Below, piece by piece: positions 1 to 10,042 of a DNA stretch of 64,000 bases. Origin of the DNA: Achromobacter sp. Marseille-Q4962. GTDB taxonomy: Bacteria; Pseudomonadota; Gammaproteobacteria; Burkholderiales; Burkholderiaceae_B. The notes beneath the pieces were generated by a model that did not search any database, had not been told where the DNA came from, and saw nothing but the letters and a program-made list of their open reading frames with translations. Within the stretch, counting starts at the first letter, position 1. Each line of letters begins with the position of its first letter. The position numbers were made by a program, and so were the translations under genes. Location: assembly GCF_943737005.1 (NCBI RefSeq), contig NZ_CALSFU010000016.1:62001-126000 (forward strand), in the 5' to 3' direction.

Positions 1-74
1 GTCAGGCGGTTGAAGAGGGTCGATTTCCCCACATTGGGGCGGCCGACCAGGGCAACGACAGGCTTGAAGGACAC
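1..74 (-). CDS. der: GTPase Der (EngA), N-terminal fragment
   Basis: Only the first 24 or so codons lie in the window; the gene runs off the left edge. The translation begins (V/M)SFKPVVALVGRPNVGKS, which is the G1/P-loop of the first GTPase domain of Der, a double-GTPase needed for 50S ribosome assembly. The start chosen is a GTG at 74 just before SFKP. It lies 26 bases downstream of the bamB stop and is read in the same direction, the usual bamB-der order. The fragment is short, but the P-loop context is characteristic. Confidence 0.85.
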   Translation of the reverse strand, partial: MSFKPVVALVGRPNVGKSTLFNRL

Positions 75-100
75 GGTTGGAAGTTGGTTTCGATTGGGTT

Positions 101-1258
101 TCAGTTGGTGCCGATCAGGACGAGATTGCCGTTGCCCGTCTGGACCAGCACGCCTTGGGACGTGGTTTGCGGGGGCGAGACCACGGCGCCGCCGCCGACC
201 GACAGGCGGGCCATCAGGCTGCCGTCGCTGCGCGACAGGAAGTGGACGTAGCCGTCGAGGTCGCCCACGGCCAGCGCGCCGCCCAGCAGCGCCGGCACGG
301 TCAGCTGGCGGTTTTTCAGCGCGCCCTGCTTCCAGACGTTGCCGCCGTTGTCCAGCGCGAAGGCATGCACCACGCTGTTCTGGTCGGCCGAGTAGGCGAA
401 ACGGTCGTCCAGCGTGAGGCCGCTGACGCTGGAGAAGTCCTTGGCCCACAGCGGGCGGCCGCCGGCAGTGACGTCGAAGCAGACGATGCGGCCCTGGTAG
501 GCCACGGCGCAGAGCAGGTTGCCCGCGATGCGGGGCACGCCGACCACGTCGGTCAGGCGCTCCAGGTCGCTGGCGCCGCGCGGCGTGGCCACGGTGCCTT
601 CCCACTGCACGTTGCCGCTGTTGGCCGCGATGGCGAGCATCTTGCCGCCGGGCAGGCCGGTGATGACCAGGCCCTCGGCCATCAGCATCTGCGACACGCT
701 GCGCAGCGCCAGCGCCGGGCCCGGACGCTGCACGTTCCAGACGCGCTCGCCGGTGCGGGCGTCGAACGCCTGGATGCGGTAGTCGCCGCTGCGCACCACG
801 ACCAGGCCGTAGCCCACCAGCGGCGGCACCGACACGTCGCTGGTGGCGCGCGCCTTCCACTTCTGCTTGCCGGTGTCGTCGAAGGCGATCACGTCGCCGT
901 TGGGCGAGGCCACGGCGGTGGTGGAGCCATCGCTGCCGGCGCCGGCCGACAGCTTGGTGTCGGCGTCGATCTTCCAGATGGGGCGCCCGCTCTGCAGGTC
1001 GAACTTGCCCACGGAACCGTCGGGGGTGGCCGCGTAGACGGCGTTGTTGACGACGGTGGGCGCAAAGCCCAGGCCCGAGCCGCTGCCCACCGACGTGGAC
1101 CAGATCTGGCGCACCGACATGCCGGCCTTGTATTCGGTGAGGGGCGCGGGCTCGTAGCGCGCGTCGTCGCTGGAAAACAGGCCGCAGCCGCTCAGGGCCA
1201 ACAGGCCCGCCACGCACAGGGCGCCGCGCCACATGCGGCGGGGGGCGAATTTACGCAT
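101..1258 (-). CDS. bamB: outer-membrane protein assembly factor BamB (lipoprotein)
   Basis: The protein has 385 residues. It starts with a lipoprotein signal (MRKFAPRRMW then a hydrophobic run) ending in the lipobox LSGC, with the lipidated Cys at 25. The rest is a chain of PQQ-like beta-propeller blades, for example GSVGKFDLQSGRPIWK and VIAFDDTGKQKWKA. BamB belongs to the BAM complex that inserts beta-barrel proteins into the outer membrane, and its length matches the family (about 390). It follows yfgM by 4 bases and precedes der, so it is probably co-transcribed from the ndk/hisS side. Confidence 0.95.
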   Translation of the reverse strand: MRKFAPRRMWRGALCVAGLLALSGCGLFSSDDARYEPAPLTEYKAGMSVRQIWSTSVGSGSGLGFAPTVVNNAVYAATPDGSVGKFDLQSGRPIWKIDADTKLSAGAGSDGSTTAVASPNGDVIAFDDTGKQKWKARATSDVSVPPLVGYGLVVVRSGDYRIQAFDARTGERVWNVQRPGPALALRSVSQMLMAEGLVITGLPGGKMLAIAANSGNVQWEGTVATPRGASDLERLTDVVGVPRIAGNLLCAVAYQGRIVCFDVTAGGRPLWAKDFSSVSGLTLDDRFAYSADQNSVVHAFALDNGGNVWKQGALKNRQLTVPALLGGALAVGDLDGYVHFLSRSDGSLMARLSVGGGAVVSPPQTTSQGVLVQTGNGNLVLIGTN

Positions 1259-1262
1259 ACAG

Positions 1263-1901
1263 TCAGGCTCCGCTCAGGGCATCCAATTTGAGTTGCACAA
1301 CCTGGGTAAGCGGATTGTTCTTACCCAGTCCATCGATGGCGCTCCGCCAGGCGGCGCGCGCTTCTTCCCGCTTGCCCTGGGCCGCGAGAACATCGCCGCG
1401 GCGGTCGGCGAACAAGGCGGCGAAAGCGGGCGGCGCGTTCTCGAGTTGCGCGAGCGCGGCGTCGTACTGCTTCTGGTCGAGCAGCAGCCCCGCCAGGCGC
1501 AGCCGTGCCACAGCCTGCATGGAGGGGTTTTTCTTTTGCGCGGCCAGCCATTCGAGCTGTTCGCGCGCGCCGGCCGCGTCGTCCTGGGCCTGCAGGGCCT
1601 GGGCGGCGACCAGGGCGCCGCGCGCGGCATAGCCGGTGGCGGCATAGTCTTCGCGCAAGGTGGCGGCGGCGGCCTTGATGCGCACGGCGGAATCCGAGCC
1701 GCCCAGCCGGGCGGCGTCTTCCAGCGCCTCGAAATAGCCCATGGCCTGGTTGGCGCGGTGCGACTCATAGGCCTTCCAGCCCCACCATCCGCCCCAGGCC
1801 AGGGCCACGACGGCAACCAGCGTCGCTATCAGCGTGCCGTAGCGCGCCCACCAGGCCTTGATTGCGTCGAGTTTTTCCTGTTCTTCGAGATCGTATGCCA
1901 T
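1263..1901 (-). CDS. yfgM: YfgM-like TPR protein, ancillary SecYEG partner
   Basis: The protein has 212 residues. It has a short cytoplasmic N-terminus (MAYDLEEQEKLDAIKAWW), one membrane span at about residues 23-45, and a periplasmic alpha-helical repeat region. This is the layout of YfgM, which associates with the Sec translocon and the chaperone PpiD. The start codon is one base from the hisS stop (TAG C ATG), and the gene sits between hisS and bamB as in most proteobacteria. Identification rests on topology, length and synteny; TPR sequence is weakly conserved. Confidence 0.88.
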   Translation of the reverse strand: MAYDLEEQEKLDAIKAWWARYGTLIATLVAVVALAWGGWWGWKAYESHRANQAMGYFEALEDAARLGGSDSAVRIKAAAATLREDYAATGYAARGALVAAQALQAQDDAAGAREQLEWLAAQKKNPSMQAVARLRLAGLLLDQKQYDAALAQLENAPPAFAALFADRRGDVLAAQGKREEARAAWRSAIDGLGKNNPLTQVVQLKLDALSGA

Positions 1902-1902
1902 G

Positions 1903-3189
1903 CTAACCCTTGAGTTTCAATGCTTCGGCCAGCTCCGCCAGCGGCACCTGCCGCTGCGGCGCCTCGCCCTGCGCGCCGGCGCGCAGGAACTTGATGCTGG
2001 CGGCCCGGGCCGCCACTTCATCGGCGCCAAGAATAACCGCAACCTGCGCTCCGCTGGCATCGGCGCGCTTGAATTGGGACTTGAAGCTGGCCGGACCGGC
2101 GTGGACCACCACGGCAAATCCTGCGTCGCGCAGGTCTTCGCCCACACGCGCGGCCAGCCGCTGGGCGTCCTCGCCCTGGTGCACGACATACACGTCGCAC
2201 TCGGCGGGCGCCTCCAGCGCCACGCTCTGCTCCCAGAGGTCGAGCAGGCGCTCCATGCCGATGGCGAAACCCACCGCGGGAGCCGGCTTGCCGCCCAGCA
2301 GCTCGATGAGCCCGTCGTAGCGGCCGCCGCCGCAGACGGTGCCCTGCGCGCCCAGGCGGTCGGTCACCCACTCGAAAACCGTGAGGTTGTAGTAGTCGAG
2401 CCCGCGCACCAGGCGCGGGTTGAGGCGGTATTCGATGCCGGCATCGGCCAGCCGCTGGCATACGCCGTCGAAGTGCGCCCGCGACTCCTCGCCCAGGAAG
2501 TCGAACAGGCGCGGCGCGCTGTCGGCCATTTCCTGCATGGCGGGGTTCTTGGTGTCCAGCACGCGCAGCGGGTTGGTGTACATGCGGCGCTGGCCGTCTT
2601 CGTCGAGGATGCCGCGGTGCTTTTCCAGGTGCTCGATCAGCGCGGCGCGGTGCGCGGCGCGCTCGGCCGGCTGGCCCAGCGAATTCAGCTCGAGGCGCAC
2701 GTCGGTCAGGTCCAGCAGCTTCCACAGGCGGGCCAGCATGACGATCAGCTCGGCATCCACGTCCGGGCCGGCGAAGCCCAGCGCCTCGACGTCGATCTGA
2801 TGGAACTGGCGGTAGCGGCCGCGCTGCGGGCGCTCGTGGCGGAACACGGGGCCGATGGAATAGACGCGCTGCGGGCGGTCGTAGAGCAGGTTGTGCTCGA
2901 TGGCGGCGCGCACGATGCCCGCGGTCATTTCGGGGCGCATGGTGAGCGAATCGCCGTTGAGCGCGTCGGTGAAGGTGTACATCTCTTTTTCGACGATGTC
3001 GGTCACTTCGCCGATGCCGCGCGCGAACAGGCGCGTATGCTCGAGCACGGGCGTGCGCACGTTGCGGTAGCCATAGCTGCGCAGCCACCCGCGGACGATA
3101 TCCTCGAATTGCTCCCAGCGGGCGCTCGCCCCCGGCAGCAGGTCGTTCATGCCGCGTATGGCGGCGACTTTCTGGAAAGCTTGACTCAT
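1903..3189 (-). CDS. hisS: histidyl-tRNA synthetase
   Basis: The protein has 428 residues, the usual length for bacterial HisRS, a class II synthetase that charges tRNA-His in the cytoplasm. Visible landmarks are the N-terminal RGMNDLLPG, class II motif 2 around [16 protein letters not shown], the histidine-binding stretch [15 protein letters not shown], and motif 3 near [12 protein letters not shown]-terminal anticodon-binding domain follows. The first ATG ([13 protein letters not shown]) fits family starts. It is followed by yfgM after one base and preceded by ispG after 64 bases. Confidence 0.97.
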   Translation of the reverse strand: MSQAFQKVAAIRGMNDLLPGASARWEQFEDIVRGWLRSYGYRNVRTPVLEHTRLFARGIGEVTDIVEKEMYTFTDALNGDSLTMRPEMTAGIVRAAIEHNLLYDRPQRVYSIGPVFRHERPQRGRYRQFHQIDVEALGFAGPDVDAELIVMLARLWKLLDLTDVRLELNSLGQPAERAAHRAALIEHLEKHRGILDEDGQRRMYTNPLRVLDTKNPAMQEMADSAPRLFDFLGEESRAHFDGVCQRLADAGIEYRLNPRLVRGLDYYNLTVFEWVTDRLGAQGTVCGGGRYDGLIELLGGKPAPAVGFAIGMERLLDLWEQSVALEAPAECDVYVVHQGEDAQRLAARVGEDLRDAGFAVVVHAGPASFKSQFKRADASGAQVAVILGADEVAARAASIKFLRAGAQGEAPQRQVPLAELAEALKLKG

Positions 3190-3253
3190 CTTTTTCGTGC
3201 TTTATCGTGCCGCCCGCCGCGCCGGGGCGCGCAGGCGGCCACACCCTTGCTTT

Positions 3254-4540
3254 TCAATGAGAGGCGGACGCGCCGTAGCGGCGCGCGACGTAATCTTCGA
3301 CGATGGCCTGGAATTCCTCGGCGATGCGGTCGCCCTTCAGGGTGACAGTGCGCTCGCCGTCCACGAACACCGGCGCGGCGGGCACTTCGCCCGTGCCCGG
3401 CAGGCTGATGCCGATGTCCGCGTGGCGGCTTTCGCCCGGCCCGTTGACCACACAGCCCATGACCGCCACGTTCATGGTTTCGACGCCGGGATACCGGGCG
3501 CGCCACACCGGCATCTGCCGGCGCAGGTAGGACTGGATGCTGTCGGCCAGCTCCTGGAAGAACGTGCTGCTGGTGCGGCCGCAGCCCGGGCAGGCCACCA
3601 CCATGGGCGTGAAGGCGCGCAGGCCCATGGTCTGGAGGATTTCCTGCGCCACCACGGCCTCGCGGCTGCGGTCGCCGCCGGGCTCGGGGGTGAGCGAGAT
3701 GCGGATCGTGTCGCCGATGCCCTGCTGCAGCAGCACGGCCAGCGCGGCGGTGGAGGCCACGATGCCCTTGCTGCCCATGCCGGCCTCGGTCAGGCCCAGG
3801 TGCAGCGGATAGTCGCAGCGGGCGGAGAGGTCGCGGTAGACGGCGATGAGGTCCTGCACGTGGCTCACCTTGCACGACAGCACGATGGCGTCGCGGCGCA
3901 GGCCGAGCGCTTCGGCGCGCCGGGCGTTGCTGATGGCCGAAACCACCAGCGCGTCGCGCATGACGGCCTGGGCTTCCCAGGGCTGGGCGCGGCGGCTGTT
4001 CTCATCCATTTTGCGCGCCATGAGCTCGTGATCGAGGCTGCCCCAGTTGACGCCGATGCGCACCGGCTTGTCGTAGCGGCAGGCGACCTCGATCATCTGC
4101 GCGAAGTTGTCGTCGCGGCGCTTGCCCCCGCCCATGTTGCCGGGGTTGATGCGGTATTTGGACAGGGCCTGCGCGCACTCGGGGAACTGCGTGAGCAGCT
4201 TGTGGCCGTTGTAGTGGAAGTCGCCCACCAGCGGCACGTCGATCCCCATGCGATCGAGCTGCTCGCGGATCGCGGCCACTTCGCGGGCGGCCTCCGGCGT
4301 GTTCACGGTGATGCGCACCAGTTCGGAACCGGCCTGCGCCAGCTCTTTCACCTGGATGGCGGTGGCGATGGCGTCGGCGGTGTCGGTGTTGGTCATGGAC
4401 TGGACCACCACCGGCGCGTCGCCGCCCAGGGTGACGACACGATTGCCCCACTTCACGGCCACCTGGCGGGTGGGACGCCGCGGCGCCGGCCCCACGGGGG
4501 GCGGCGGCGCATCCTGGCAAGGCAGAGAAGAATCTTGCAT
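3254..4540 (-). CDS. ispG: 4-hydroxy-3-methylbut-2-enyl diphosphate synthase IspG (GcpE)
   Basis: IspG reductively converts methylerythritol cyclodiphosphate to HMBPP in the non-mevalonate isoprenoid pathway, using a [4Fe-4S] cluster. The C-terminal cluster ligands are visible in CPGCGRTSS and [10 protein letters not shown], and the TIM-barrel N-terminus carries [10 protein letters not shown]. The frame is open far upstream, through the rodZ-like gene. The ATG at 4540 ([12 protein letters not shown]) was chosen because it gives 428 residues and starts 14 bases after the neighbouring stop. The first 30 residues are Pro-rich and less conserved. Confidence 0.95.
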   Translation of the reverse strand: MQDSSLPCQDAPPPPVGPAPRRPTRQVAVKWGNRVVTLGGDAPVVVQSMTNTDTADAIATAIQVKELAQAGSELVRITVNTPEAAREVAAIREQLDRMGIDVPLVGDFHYNGHKLLTQFPECAQALSKYRINPGNMGGGKRRDDNFAQMIEVACRYDKPVRIGVNWGSLDHELMARKMDENSRRAQPWEAQAVMRDALVVSAISNARRAEALGLRRDAIVLSCKVSHVQDLIAVYRDLSARCDYPLHLGLTEAGMGSKGIVASTAALAVLLQQGIGDTIRISLTPEPGGDRSREAVVAQEILQTMGLRAFTPMVVACPGCGRTSSTFFQELADSIQSYLRRQMPVWRARYPGVETMNVAVMGCVVNGPGESRHADIGISLPGTGEVPAAPVFVDGERTVTLKGDRIAEEFQAIVEDYVARRYGASASH

Positions 4541-4554
4541 CGGGGTAACCCGGT

Positions 4555-5049
4555 TTACTTGGACAGCTTGGGAAGCCAATCGAAGGCCAGCCAGTGCTGC
4601 GGCAGCCAGCCCTGCCAGAACGCGTAGGCCAGGCCGGCGGCCAGCACCAGCACGATGGCCAGCAGCCAGCCCCAGGACGTGGAGGAAGCACGTTCGTCTT
4701 CCATGGGCGCGGCGCCGATGCTGTGCGCGGAATCGAGCGAGCCGGGGCTGCGGCGCAGCGGGCCGGTGACGCGGACTTTGGGGTCCAGCGACTCGACGAT
4801 GGCCTCGGCGTCGGCGCCCAGCAGGCGCGCGTAATTGCGGATCAGGCCGCGCAGGGACACGCCGGTGGGCAGGTCGGACCAGCGCTCTTCCTCGAGCGCG
4901 TCGATCTGCTTGGTGGAGAATTTGATGCGGCTGGAAACCTCGTCCAGCGACCACCCCCTGGCCTTGCGCAATTCGCGCAACGCGCCGCCCACATTGCCCG
5001 GGCCGCCGACGGGCGATTCGGAAACCGCGGAAGCGTACTCCTGCGTCAT
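4555..5049 (-). CDS. short RodZ-like membrane-anchored HTH protein
   Basis: The protein has 164 residues. Residues about 22-85 form an XRE-type helix-turn-helix of the RodZ kind ([20 protein letters not shown], then [16 protein letters not shown]), followed by a basic/acidic linker. A single membrane span lies close to the end ([20 protein letters not shown]). RodZ links MreB to the membrane in rod-shaped cells. E. coli RodZ is roughly twice as long and has a periplasmic beta domain, which is missing here: only about 15 residues follow the span. The start overlaps the rlmN stop by 4 bases and ispG follows, the conserved rodZ position. Confidence 0.85.
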   Translation of the reverse strand: MTQEYASAVSESPVGGPGNVGGALRELRKARGWSLDEVSSRIKFSTKQIDALEEERWSDLPTGVSLRGLIRNYARLLGADAEAIVESLDPKVRVTGPLRRSPGSLDSAHSIGAAPMEDERASSTSWGWLLAIVLVLAAGLAYAFWQGWLPQHWLAFDWLPKLSK

Positions 5050-6200
5050 GCATGCACCTGTTTGATCGGAATGGCCCGGGCTCGCGCGGCATTGCGCTCG
5101 GTAATGCGGGTGCGGTCGCGCACCTCGCCGGCGAGCTGGCCACAGGCCGCGTCGATGTCGTCGCCACGGGTCTTGCGCACCGTGGTGACGATGCCCGCGT
5201 CCATCAGGCGCTGCGCGAACACTTTCACGCGCGCGGACGGCGAACGCTTCAGGCCCGAAGCGGGGAAGGGATTGAAGGGAATCAGGTTCAGCTTGCAGCG
5301 CACCTGGCGCGCCACCTGAATCAGTTCCCGGGCGTGCTGGTCGGTATCGTTGATGCCGTCCAGCATGCAGTATTCGAAAGTGATGAAGTCGCGCGGCGCA
5401 TGCTCCAGGTAGCGGTTGCAGGCATCCAGCAGCGAATTCAGCGGGTGTTTACGGTTCAGCGGCACGAGCTCGTCGCGCAGCGCGTCGTTGGGCGCGTGCA
5501 GCGACACCGCCAGCGCCACGGGACAGTCCTGGGACAGGCGGTCCATCATGGGAACCACGCCGGAAGTCGACACGGTGACCCGGCGGCGCGACAGCCCGTA
5601 GGCGTTGTCGTCCAGCATGAGGCGCAGCGCCGGTACGACCTGGTCGTAGTTGAGCAGGGGCTCGCCCATGCCCATCATCACGACGTTGCTGATGACGCGC
5701 GTGTCTTCGCCCGCCTTGGCCGAAGGCAGGCGCGCGGCGCCGATGTCTGCCTCCAGCACGCGCTTGGCCCACCAGAGCTGGCCGATGATCTCGCTCGTCT
5801 TGAGGTTGCGGTTGAAACCCTGGTGGCCGGTGGAGCAGAACCGGCAGTTCACCACGCAGCCCGCCTGGCTGGAAACGCACAGGGTGCCGCGATCGTCTTC
5901 GGGAATGAAGACGGTTTCGATGGCATTGCCCTGCCCCACGTCGAACAGCCACTTGCGGGTGCCGTCGGAGGAGCGCTGCTCGATGTTGACCGGCAGCGCC
6001 TCGATGCGGCAACGCTCCGCGAGCTGGCCGCGGAAGTCGCGGGCCAGGTCGGTCATGGCGTCGAACGAATCGGCGCCGCGCTGGTGCACCCAGCGCTGCA
6101 GCTGCCGGGCGCGGAACGGCTTGCCGCCCCACTGCCCGACCAGCTCGGCCAGCGCGGGGCCGTCCAGGCCCAGCAGGTTGATTCGATCGGCGGATTCCAT
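5046..6200 (-). CDS. rlmN: 23S rRNA (adenine2503-C2)/tRNA (adenine37-C2)-methyltransferase RlmN
   Basis: The protein has 384 residues and is a radical-SAM dual-specificity methyltransferase acting on A2503 of 23S rRNA and A37 of some tRNAs. The radical-SAM cluster motif CxxxCxxC is present as CVVNCRFC, preceded by [17 protein letters not shown] and [19 protein letters not shown] are typical of RlmN/Cfr. The start ([20 protein letters not shown]) aligns with family members. It lies 39 bases downstream of ndk, and its stop overlaps the rodZ-like start. The pilF (TPR) gene often found here is absent. Confidence 0.97.
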   Translation of the reverse strand: MESADRINLLGLDGPALAELVGQWGGKPFRARQLQRWVHQRGADSFDAMTDLARDFRGQLAERCRIEALPVNIEQRSSDGTRKWLFDVGQGNAIETVFIPEDDRGTLCVSSQAGCVVNCRFCSTGHQGFNRNLKTSEIIGQLWWAKRVLEADIGAARLPSAKAGEDTRVISNVVMMGMGEPLLNYDQVVPALRLMLDDNAYGLSRRRVTVSTSGVVPMMDRLSQDCPVALAVSLHAPNDALRDELVPLNRKHPLNSLLDACNRYLEHAPRDFITFEYCMLDGINDTDQHARELIQVARQVRCKLNLIPFNPFPASGLKRSPSARVKVFAQRLMDAGIVTTVRKTRGDDIDAACGQLAGEVRDRTRITERNAARARAIPIKQVHA

Positions 6201-6239
6201 GACCAGACTATAGAAGAAACGTTGACGCCTGCCCGGAAA

Positions 6240-6665
6240 TCAACGGGTGTGGATGTTGATTTCGGGGAAGAAGAAGGCAACCTCGACGGCGGCCGTTTCC
6301 GGGGCGTCGGAACCGTGCACGGCGTTGGCGTCGATGCTGTCGGCGAAGTCGGCGCGGATGGTGCCCGGGGCGGCCTTCTTGGGGTCGGTGGCGCCCATCA
6401 GGTCGCGGTTCTTCTGGATGGCGTCTTCGCCTTCGAGCACTTGCACGAAGACGGGGCCCGAGACCATGAAGTCGACCAGGTCCTTGAAGAAGGGACGCTC
6501 CTTGTGCACGGCATAGAAGCGCTCGGCGTCGGTGCGCGAGAGCTGCAGCATGCGGGCGGCGATGACCTTCAGGCCGGCCTGCTCGAAGCGGCTGACGATC
6601 TGGCCGATGACGTTCTTGGCGACGGCGTCGGGCTTGATGATCGAGAGAGTGCGTTGGATGGACAT
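6240..6665 (-). CDS. ndk: nucleoside diphosphate kinase
   Basis: The protein has 141 residues, the standard length. It transfers the gamma-phosphate from NTPs to NDPs through a phosphohistidine. The active-site region [15 protein letters not shown] contains the catalytic His, and the N-terminus ([15 protein letters not shown]) is diagnostic. It is the first gene of the minus-strand ndk-rlmN-rodZ-ispG-hisS-yfgM-bamB-der series. A GGAGTTCTTTTC stretch directly before the ATG offers a ribosome-binding site. Confidence 0.98.
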   Translation of the reverse strand: MSIQRTLSIIKPDAVAKNVIGQIVSRFEQAGLKVIAARMLQLSRTDAERFYAVHKERPFFKDLVDFMVSGPVFVQVLEGEDAIQKNRDLMGATDPKKAAPGTIRADFADSIDANAVHGSDAPETAAVEVAFFFPEINIHTR

Positions 6666-6766
6666 GAAAAGAACTCCGGATAGCGGTTTCTACTGATTAA
6701 TTGCCTGGCGCGGCCTTGCGCTGGTCGGAGCCACCCTTCGAGCGCCGCTGCGCCATCGGCGCAGAA

Positions 6767-6796
6767 CGGATGCGGGGCGCCTCGCGCCCGCATCCG
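6767..6796. repeat. 10-bp inverted repeat (GC hairpin) in ndk leader
   Basis: CGGATGCGGG at 6767-6776 is an exact inverted match of 6787-6796. The loop can extend the stem by three more pairs across one bulged base. No T-run follows on either strand, so it is not a standard intrinsic terminator. It would sit in the 5' leader of ndk. Confidence 0.7.
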
Positions 6797-6988
6797 CCGG
6801 GCCTCGGGCCAGGCAGGATTCGGCACTGCCCACCTGAAGGGTCCCGGCGCCTGCGGAAAAGGAACATGCTGCCGGAGGGCGTGTGCATCGCCGCTCCCCG
6901 GGGCTGCCGGCATGTGATCCCGGCCTGCCTTCCCGCGGTGAATCCTCAATGAATTCAGGGACTTCTAAAAGGTTTACAGTAACCCGGC

Positions 6989-6997
6989 ATTCTAGCA
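6989..6997 (-). promoter_or_regulatory. extended -10 promoter candidate for ndk
   Basis: On the minus strand the bases read TGCTAGAAT, an extended -10 (TGn then TAGAAT). No good -35 is present 17 bases upstream, which is tolerated with extended -10 elements. The same nine bases occur in front of rpsP at 17228-17236. This is inference from motif and position only. Confidence 0.4.
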
Positions 6998-7088
6998 CGG
7001 CAGGAAGACCTCATTACATCTTAAAATGAGCGGTTTGCTTGCCCGGCGCTGTCCGCCGGGCGCCCTGTCTGCACCCGGAAATCCAGTA

Positions 7089-9983
7089 ATGACCCAAGCC
7101 GCTACGCCGAGCGCCGCCCAAGGCGCGAACGAAACCCCGGAACTGCCCAAGAGCTTTGAACCCGCCGACCTCGAATCCCGCTGGTACGCCGAGTGGGAAA
7201 AGCGCGGCTATTTCGCGGCGGGCCAGCACGTAAAAACAGGGACCGACCCTCAACCCTACGTAATCCAGTTCCCGCCGCCCAACGTGACCGGCACGCTGCA
7301 CATGGGGCATGCGTTCAACCAGACCATCATGGACGGACTGGTGCGCTACCACCGCATGCTGGGCGACGACACGGTATTCATCCCCGGCACCGACCACGCC
7401 GGCATCGCCACGCAGATCGTGGTGGAAAGACAGCTCGACGCGCAAAAGGTTTCGCGCCACGACCTGGGCCGCGAGAAGTTCGTGGAAAAGGTCTGGGAAT
7501 GGAAGGAAAAGTCGGGCAGCACCATTACCGGGCAGGTGCGCAGGCTGGGCGCCTCGGCCGACTGGCCGCGCGAATACTTCACCATGGACGAGCGCATGTC
7601 GCGCGGCGTGGTCGAAACCTTCGTGCGCCTCTACAAACAGGGACTGATCTATCGCGGCAAGCGTCTGGTGAACTGGGACCCCAAGCTGCTCACCGCCGTG
7701 TCCGACCTGGAAGTCGTGTCCGAGGAAACGGACGGCCACATGTGGCACATCGTGTATCCCTTCGCCGACGGCCCGCAAACCATCGTCGACAAGAACGGCC
7801 AGACCGTCACGCTGCGCGGCATGACCATCGCCACCACCCGCCCCGAGACCATGCTGGCCGACGGCGCGGTGTGCGTGCACCCCGACGACCCGCGCTACCG
7901 GCACCTGATCGGCAAGGAGGTCGAGCTGCCGCTGTGCGACCGCAACATCCCCATCATCGCCGACGATTTCGTCGATCCGGAATTCGGCACGGGCTGCGTG
8001 AAGATCACCGGTGCGCACGACTTCAACGACTACGCCTGCGCGCTGCGCCACGACCTGCCTCTCATCGTGATCTTCACGCTGGACGCGCACATCAACGAAA
8101 ATGCGCCCAAGCAGTTCCAGGGCATGGAGCGCTACGAGGCCCGCAAGGCCGTGGTGGCGCAGCTGGAGGCCGAGGGCTACCTGGTGAAGGTCGAGCCGCA
8201 CAAGATGATGCAGCCCAAGGGCGACCGCACCGGCGTGGTGCTGGAGCCCATGCTGACCGACCAGTGGTTCGTGGCCATGAGCAAGCCCGCCCCCGAGGGC
8301 ACGCTCCACCCGGGCAAGAGCATCACCCAGGTCGCGCTCGACGTGGTGGCCGACGGCCGCGTCAAGTTCTTCCCCGAGAACTGGACCACCATCTACAACC
8401 AGTGGCTGAACAACATCCAGGACTGGTGCATCTCGCGCCAGCTCTGGTGGGGCCACCAGATCCCGGCCTGGTATTCGGAAGACGGCCAGGTGTTCGTCGC
8501 GCACGACGAGGCCGAGGCCGCCGCGCAGGCCCGCGCCGCCGGCGTGACGGGCGAGCTCAAGCGCGACCCCGACGTGCTCGACACCTGGTTCTCCTCGGGC
8601 CTGGTGCCCTTCACCACGCTGGGCTGGCCCGAGAACACGCCCGACCTGCAGCGCTACCTGCCGTCCAGCGTGCTGGTCACGGGCTTTGACATCATCTTCT
8701 TCTGGGTGGCCCGCATGGTCATGCTCACCACCCACCTCACCGGCCAGATCCCGTTCAAGCACGTGTACGTGCACGGCCTCATCCGCGACGCGGACGGCCA
8801 GAAGATGAGCAAGTCCAAAGGCAACACGCTGGACCCCGTGGACCTCATCGACGGCATCGACCTCGAAGGCCTGGTGGCCAAGCGCACCTACGGCCTCATG
8901 AACCCCAAGCAGGCCGGCGCCATCGAAAAGACCACGCGCCGCCAGTACCCCGACGGCATCCCCGCCTTCGGCACCGACGCGCTGCGCTTCACGATGGCGG
9001 CCTACGCCACGCTGGGCCGCAACATCAACTTCGACCTCAAGCGCTGCGAGGGCTACCGCAACTTCTGCAACAAGCTCTGGAACGCCACGCGGTTCGTGCT
9101 GATGAACACCGAGGGCCACGACCTCACCGGCCCCGACGCGGGCGAGCTGTCGTTCGTGGACCGCTGGATCGTCAGCCAGCTGCAGGCGCTGGAAGCCGAG
9201 GTGGCGCGCGGCTTTGCCGACTACCGCTTCGACAACATCGCCAACGCGCTGTACCGCTACGTGTGGGACGAGTACTGCGACTGGTACCTGGAACTGGCCA
9301 AGGTGCAGATCCAGACCGGCACGCCGGCCCAGCAGCTGGGAACCCGCCGCACGCTGATCCGCGTGCTGGAGGCGGTGCTGCGCCTGGCCCACCCCATCAT
9401 CCCGTTCATCACCGAAGAGCTGTGGCAGAAGGTGTCGGTGGCGGCCGGCAAGCGCCAGCCCGGCGTGGCCGACAGCGTGAGCGTGCAGCCCTATCCGCAG
9501 CCCAATCCGCAGGCCGTGGACGCCGCCGCGGAAGCCGAGGTGGACGAACTCAAGGCCCAGGTGGAAGCGGTGCGCGCGCTGCGCGGCGAGATGAACCTCT
9601 CGCCGGCCCAGAAGGTGCCGCTCTGCGCCCAGGGCGACGCGCCGGTGCTCAAGCGCAATGCGCCCTACCTGGCCGCGCTGGCCAAGCTCTCCGAAGTGGA
9701 AGTGCTGGGCAGCCTGCCCGATGCCGGCGCGCCGGTGCAGGTCGTGGGCGGCAGCCGCCTCATGCTGCGCGTGGAAATCGACGTGGCGGCCGAGCGCGCC
9801 CGCCTGGACAAGGAAATCGCCCGCCTGGAAGGCGAAATGGCCAAGGCCAACGGCAAGCTGTCGAATGCCAGCTTCGTCGAGCGCGCGCCGGCGGCCGTGG
9901 TCGCGCAGGAAAAGGCGCGCGTGGCGCAGTTCGGCGAAACCCTGCAGAAGGTGCGCGAACAGCGCATCAAGCTGGGCGACTGA
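7089..9983 (+). CDS. valS: valyl-tRNA synthetase
   Basis: The protein has 964 residues from the ATG at 7089 ([20 protein letters not shown]). The frame is open 63 bases further up to an ATG at 7026, but the residues added there look unconserved. It is a class I synthetase: the HIGH motif appears as LHMGHAFN after PPPNVTG, and KMSKS appears in [14 protein letters not shown]. The editing domain that clears misacylated threonine lies between them, and a C-terminal coiled coil ([20 protein letters not shown]) follows the anticodon-binding domain. It is monocistronic, with a terminator 28 bases after the stop. Confidence 0.96.
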   Translation: MTQAATPSAAQGANETPELPKSFEPADLESRWYAEWEKRGYFAAGQHVKTGTDPQPYVIQFPPPNVTGTLHMGHAFNQTIMDGLVRYHRMLGDDTVFIPGTDHAGIATQIVVERQLDAQKVSRHDLGREKFVEKVWEWKEKSGSTITGQVRRLGASADWPREYFTMDERMSRGVVETFVRLYKQGLIYRGKRLVNWDPKLLTAVSDLEVVSEETDGHMWHIVYPFADGPQTIVDKNGQTVTLRGMTIATTRPETMLADGAVCVHPDDPRYRHLIGKEVELPLCDRNIPIIADDFVDPEFGTGCVKITGAHDFNDYACALRHDLPLIVIFTLDAHINENAPKQFQGMERYEARKAVVAQLEAEGYLVKVEPHKMMQPKGDRTGVVLEPMLTDQWFVAMSKPAPEGTLHPGKSITQVALDVVADGRVKFFPENWTTIYNQWLNNIQDWCISRQLWWGHQIPAWYSEDGQVFVAHDEAEAAAQARAAGVTGELKRDPDVLDTWFSSGLVPFTTLGWPENTPDLQRYLPSSVLVTGFDIIFFWVARMVMLTTHLTGQIPFKHVYVHGLIRDADGQKMSKSKGNTLDPVDLIDGIDLEGLVAKRTYGLMNPKQAGAIEKTTRRQYPDGIPAFGTDALRFTMAAYATLGRNINFDLKRCEGYRNFCNKLWNATRFVLMNTEGHDLTGPDAGELSFVDRWIVSQLQALEAEVARGFADYRFDNIANALYRYVWDEYCDWYLELAKVQIQTGTPAQQLGTRRTLIRVLEAVLRLAHPIIPFITEELWQKVSVAAGKRQPGVADSVSVQPYPQPNPQAVDAAAEAEVDELKAQVEAVRALRGEMNLSPAQKVPLCAQGDAPVLKRNAPYLAALAKLSEVEVLGSLPDAGAPVQVVGGSRLMLRVEIDVAAERARLDKEIARLEGEMAKANGKLSNASFVERAPAAVVAQEKARVAQFGETLQKVREQRIKLGD

Positions 9984-10010
9984 CCTCGGCTCGCTCCCCC
10001 CGGCCGCAAA

Positions 10011-10038
10011 CCCCTCGATTTTCATCGAGGGGTTTTTT
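10011..10038 (+). terminator. intrinsic terminator of valS
   Basis: A perfect 9-bp stem, CCCCTCGAT / ATCGAGGGG, closes a 4-base loop (TTTC) and is followed by six T residues. It lies 28 bases after the valS stop. Confidence 0.93.
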
Positions 10039-10042
10039 ATTT

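Larger units (their letters stand above)
6666..7088. other. ndk/valS divergent intergenic region, structured
   Basis: This stretch of 423 bases has no convincing gene; the ORFs crossing it have no protein-like composition. It holds a candidate ndk promoter (6989-6997, minus), a long GC hairpin (6767-6796) and the valS leader. If the ndk promoter call is right, the ndk transcript has a structured 5' leader of a little over 300 bases. No known riboswitch or small-RNA signature could be matched by eye. Confidence 0.6.

Noticed and set aside
6690-6998. Small minus-strand ORFs between valS and ndk
   Set aside because: Composition is not protein-like, there is no Shine-Dalgarno, and hairpins cross them; treated as leader DNA.
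6666-7088. Riboswitch, SRP RNA or 6S RNA in the ndk/valS gap
   Set aside because: None of the conserved core strings of cobalamin, TPP or SAM riboswitches, 4.5S or 6S RNA could be found by eye on either strand.
7014-10025. Very long minus-strand open frame (about 1000 codons) opposite valS
   Set aside because: It mirrors the GC-rich valS codons, is rich in His, Ala, Gly and Arg, and has no domain; valS on the other strand is complete and conserved.
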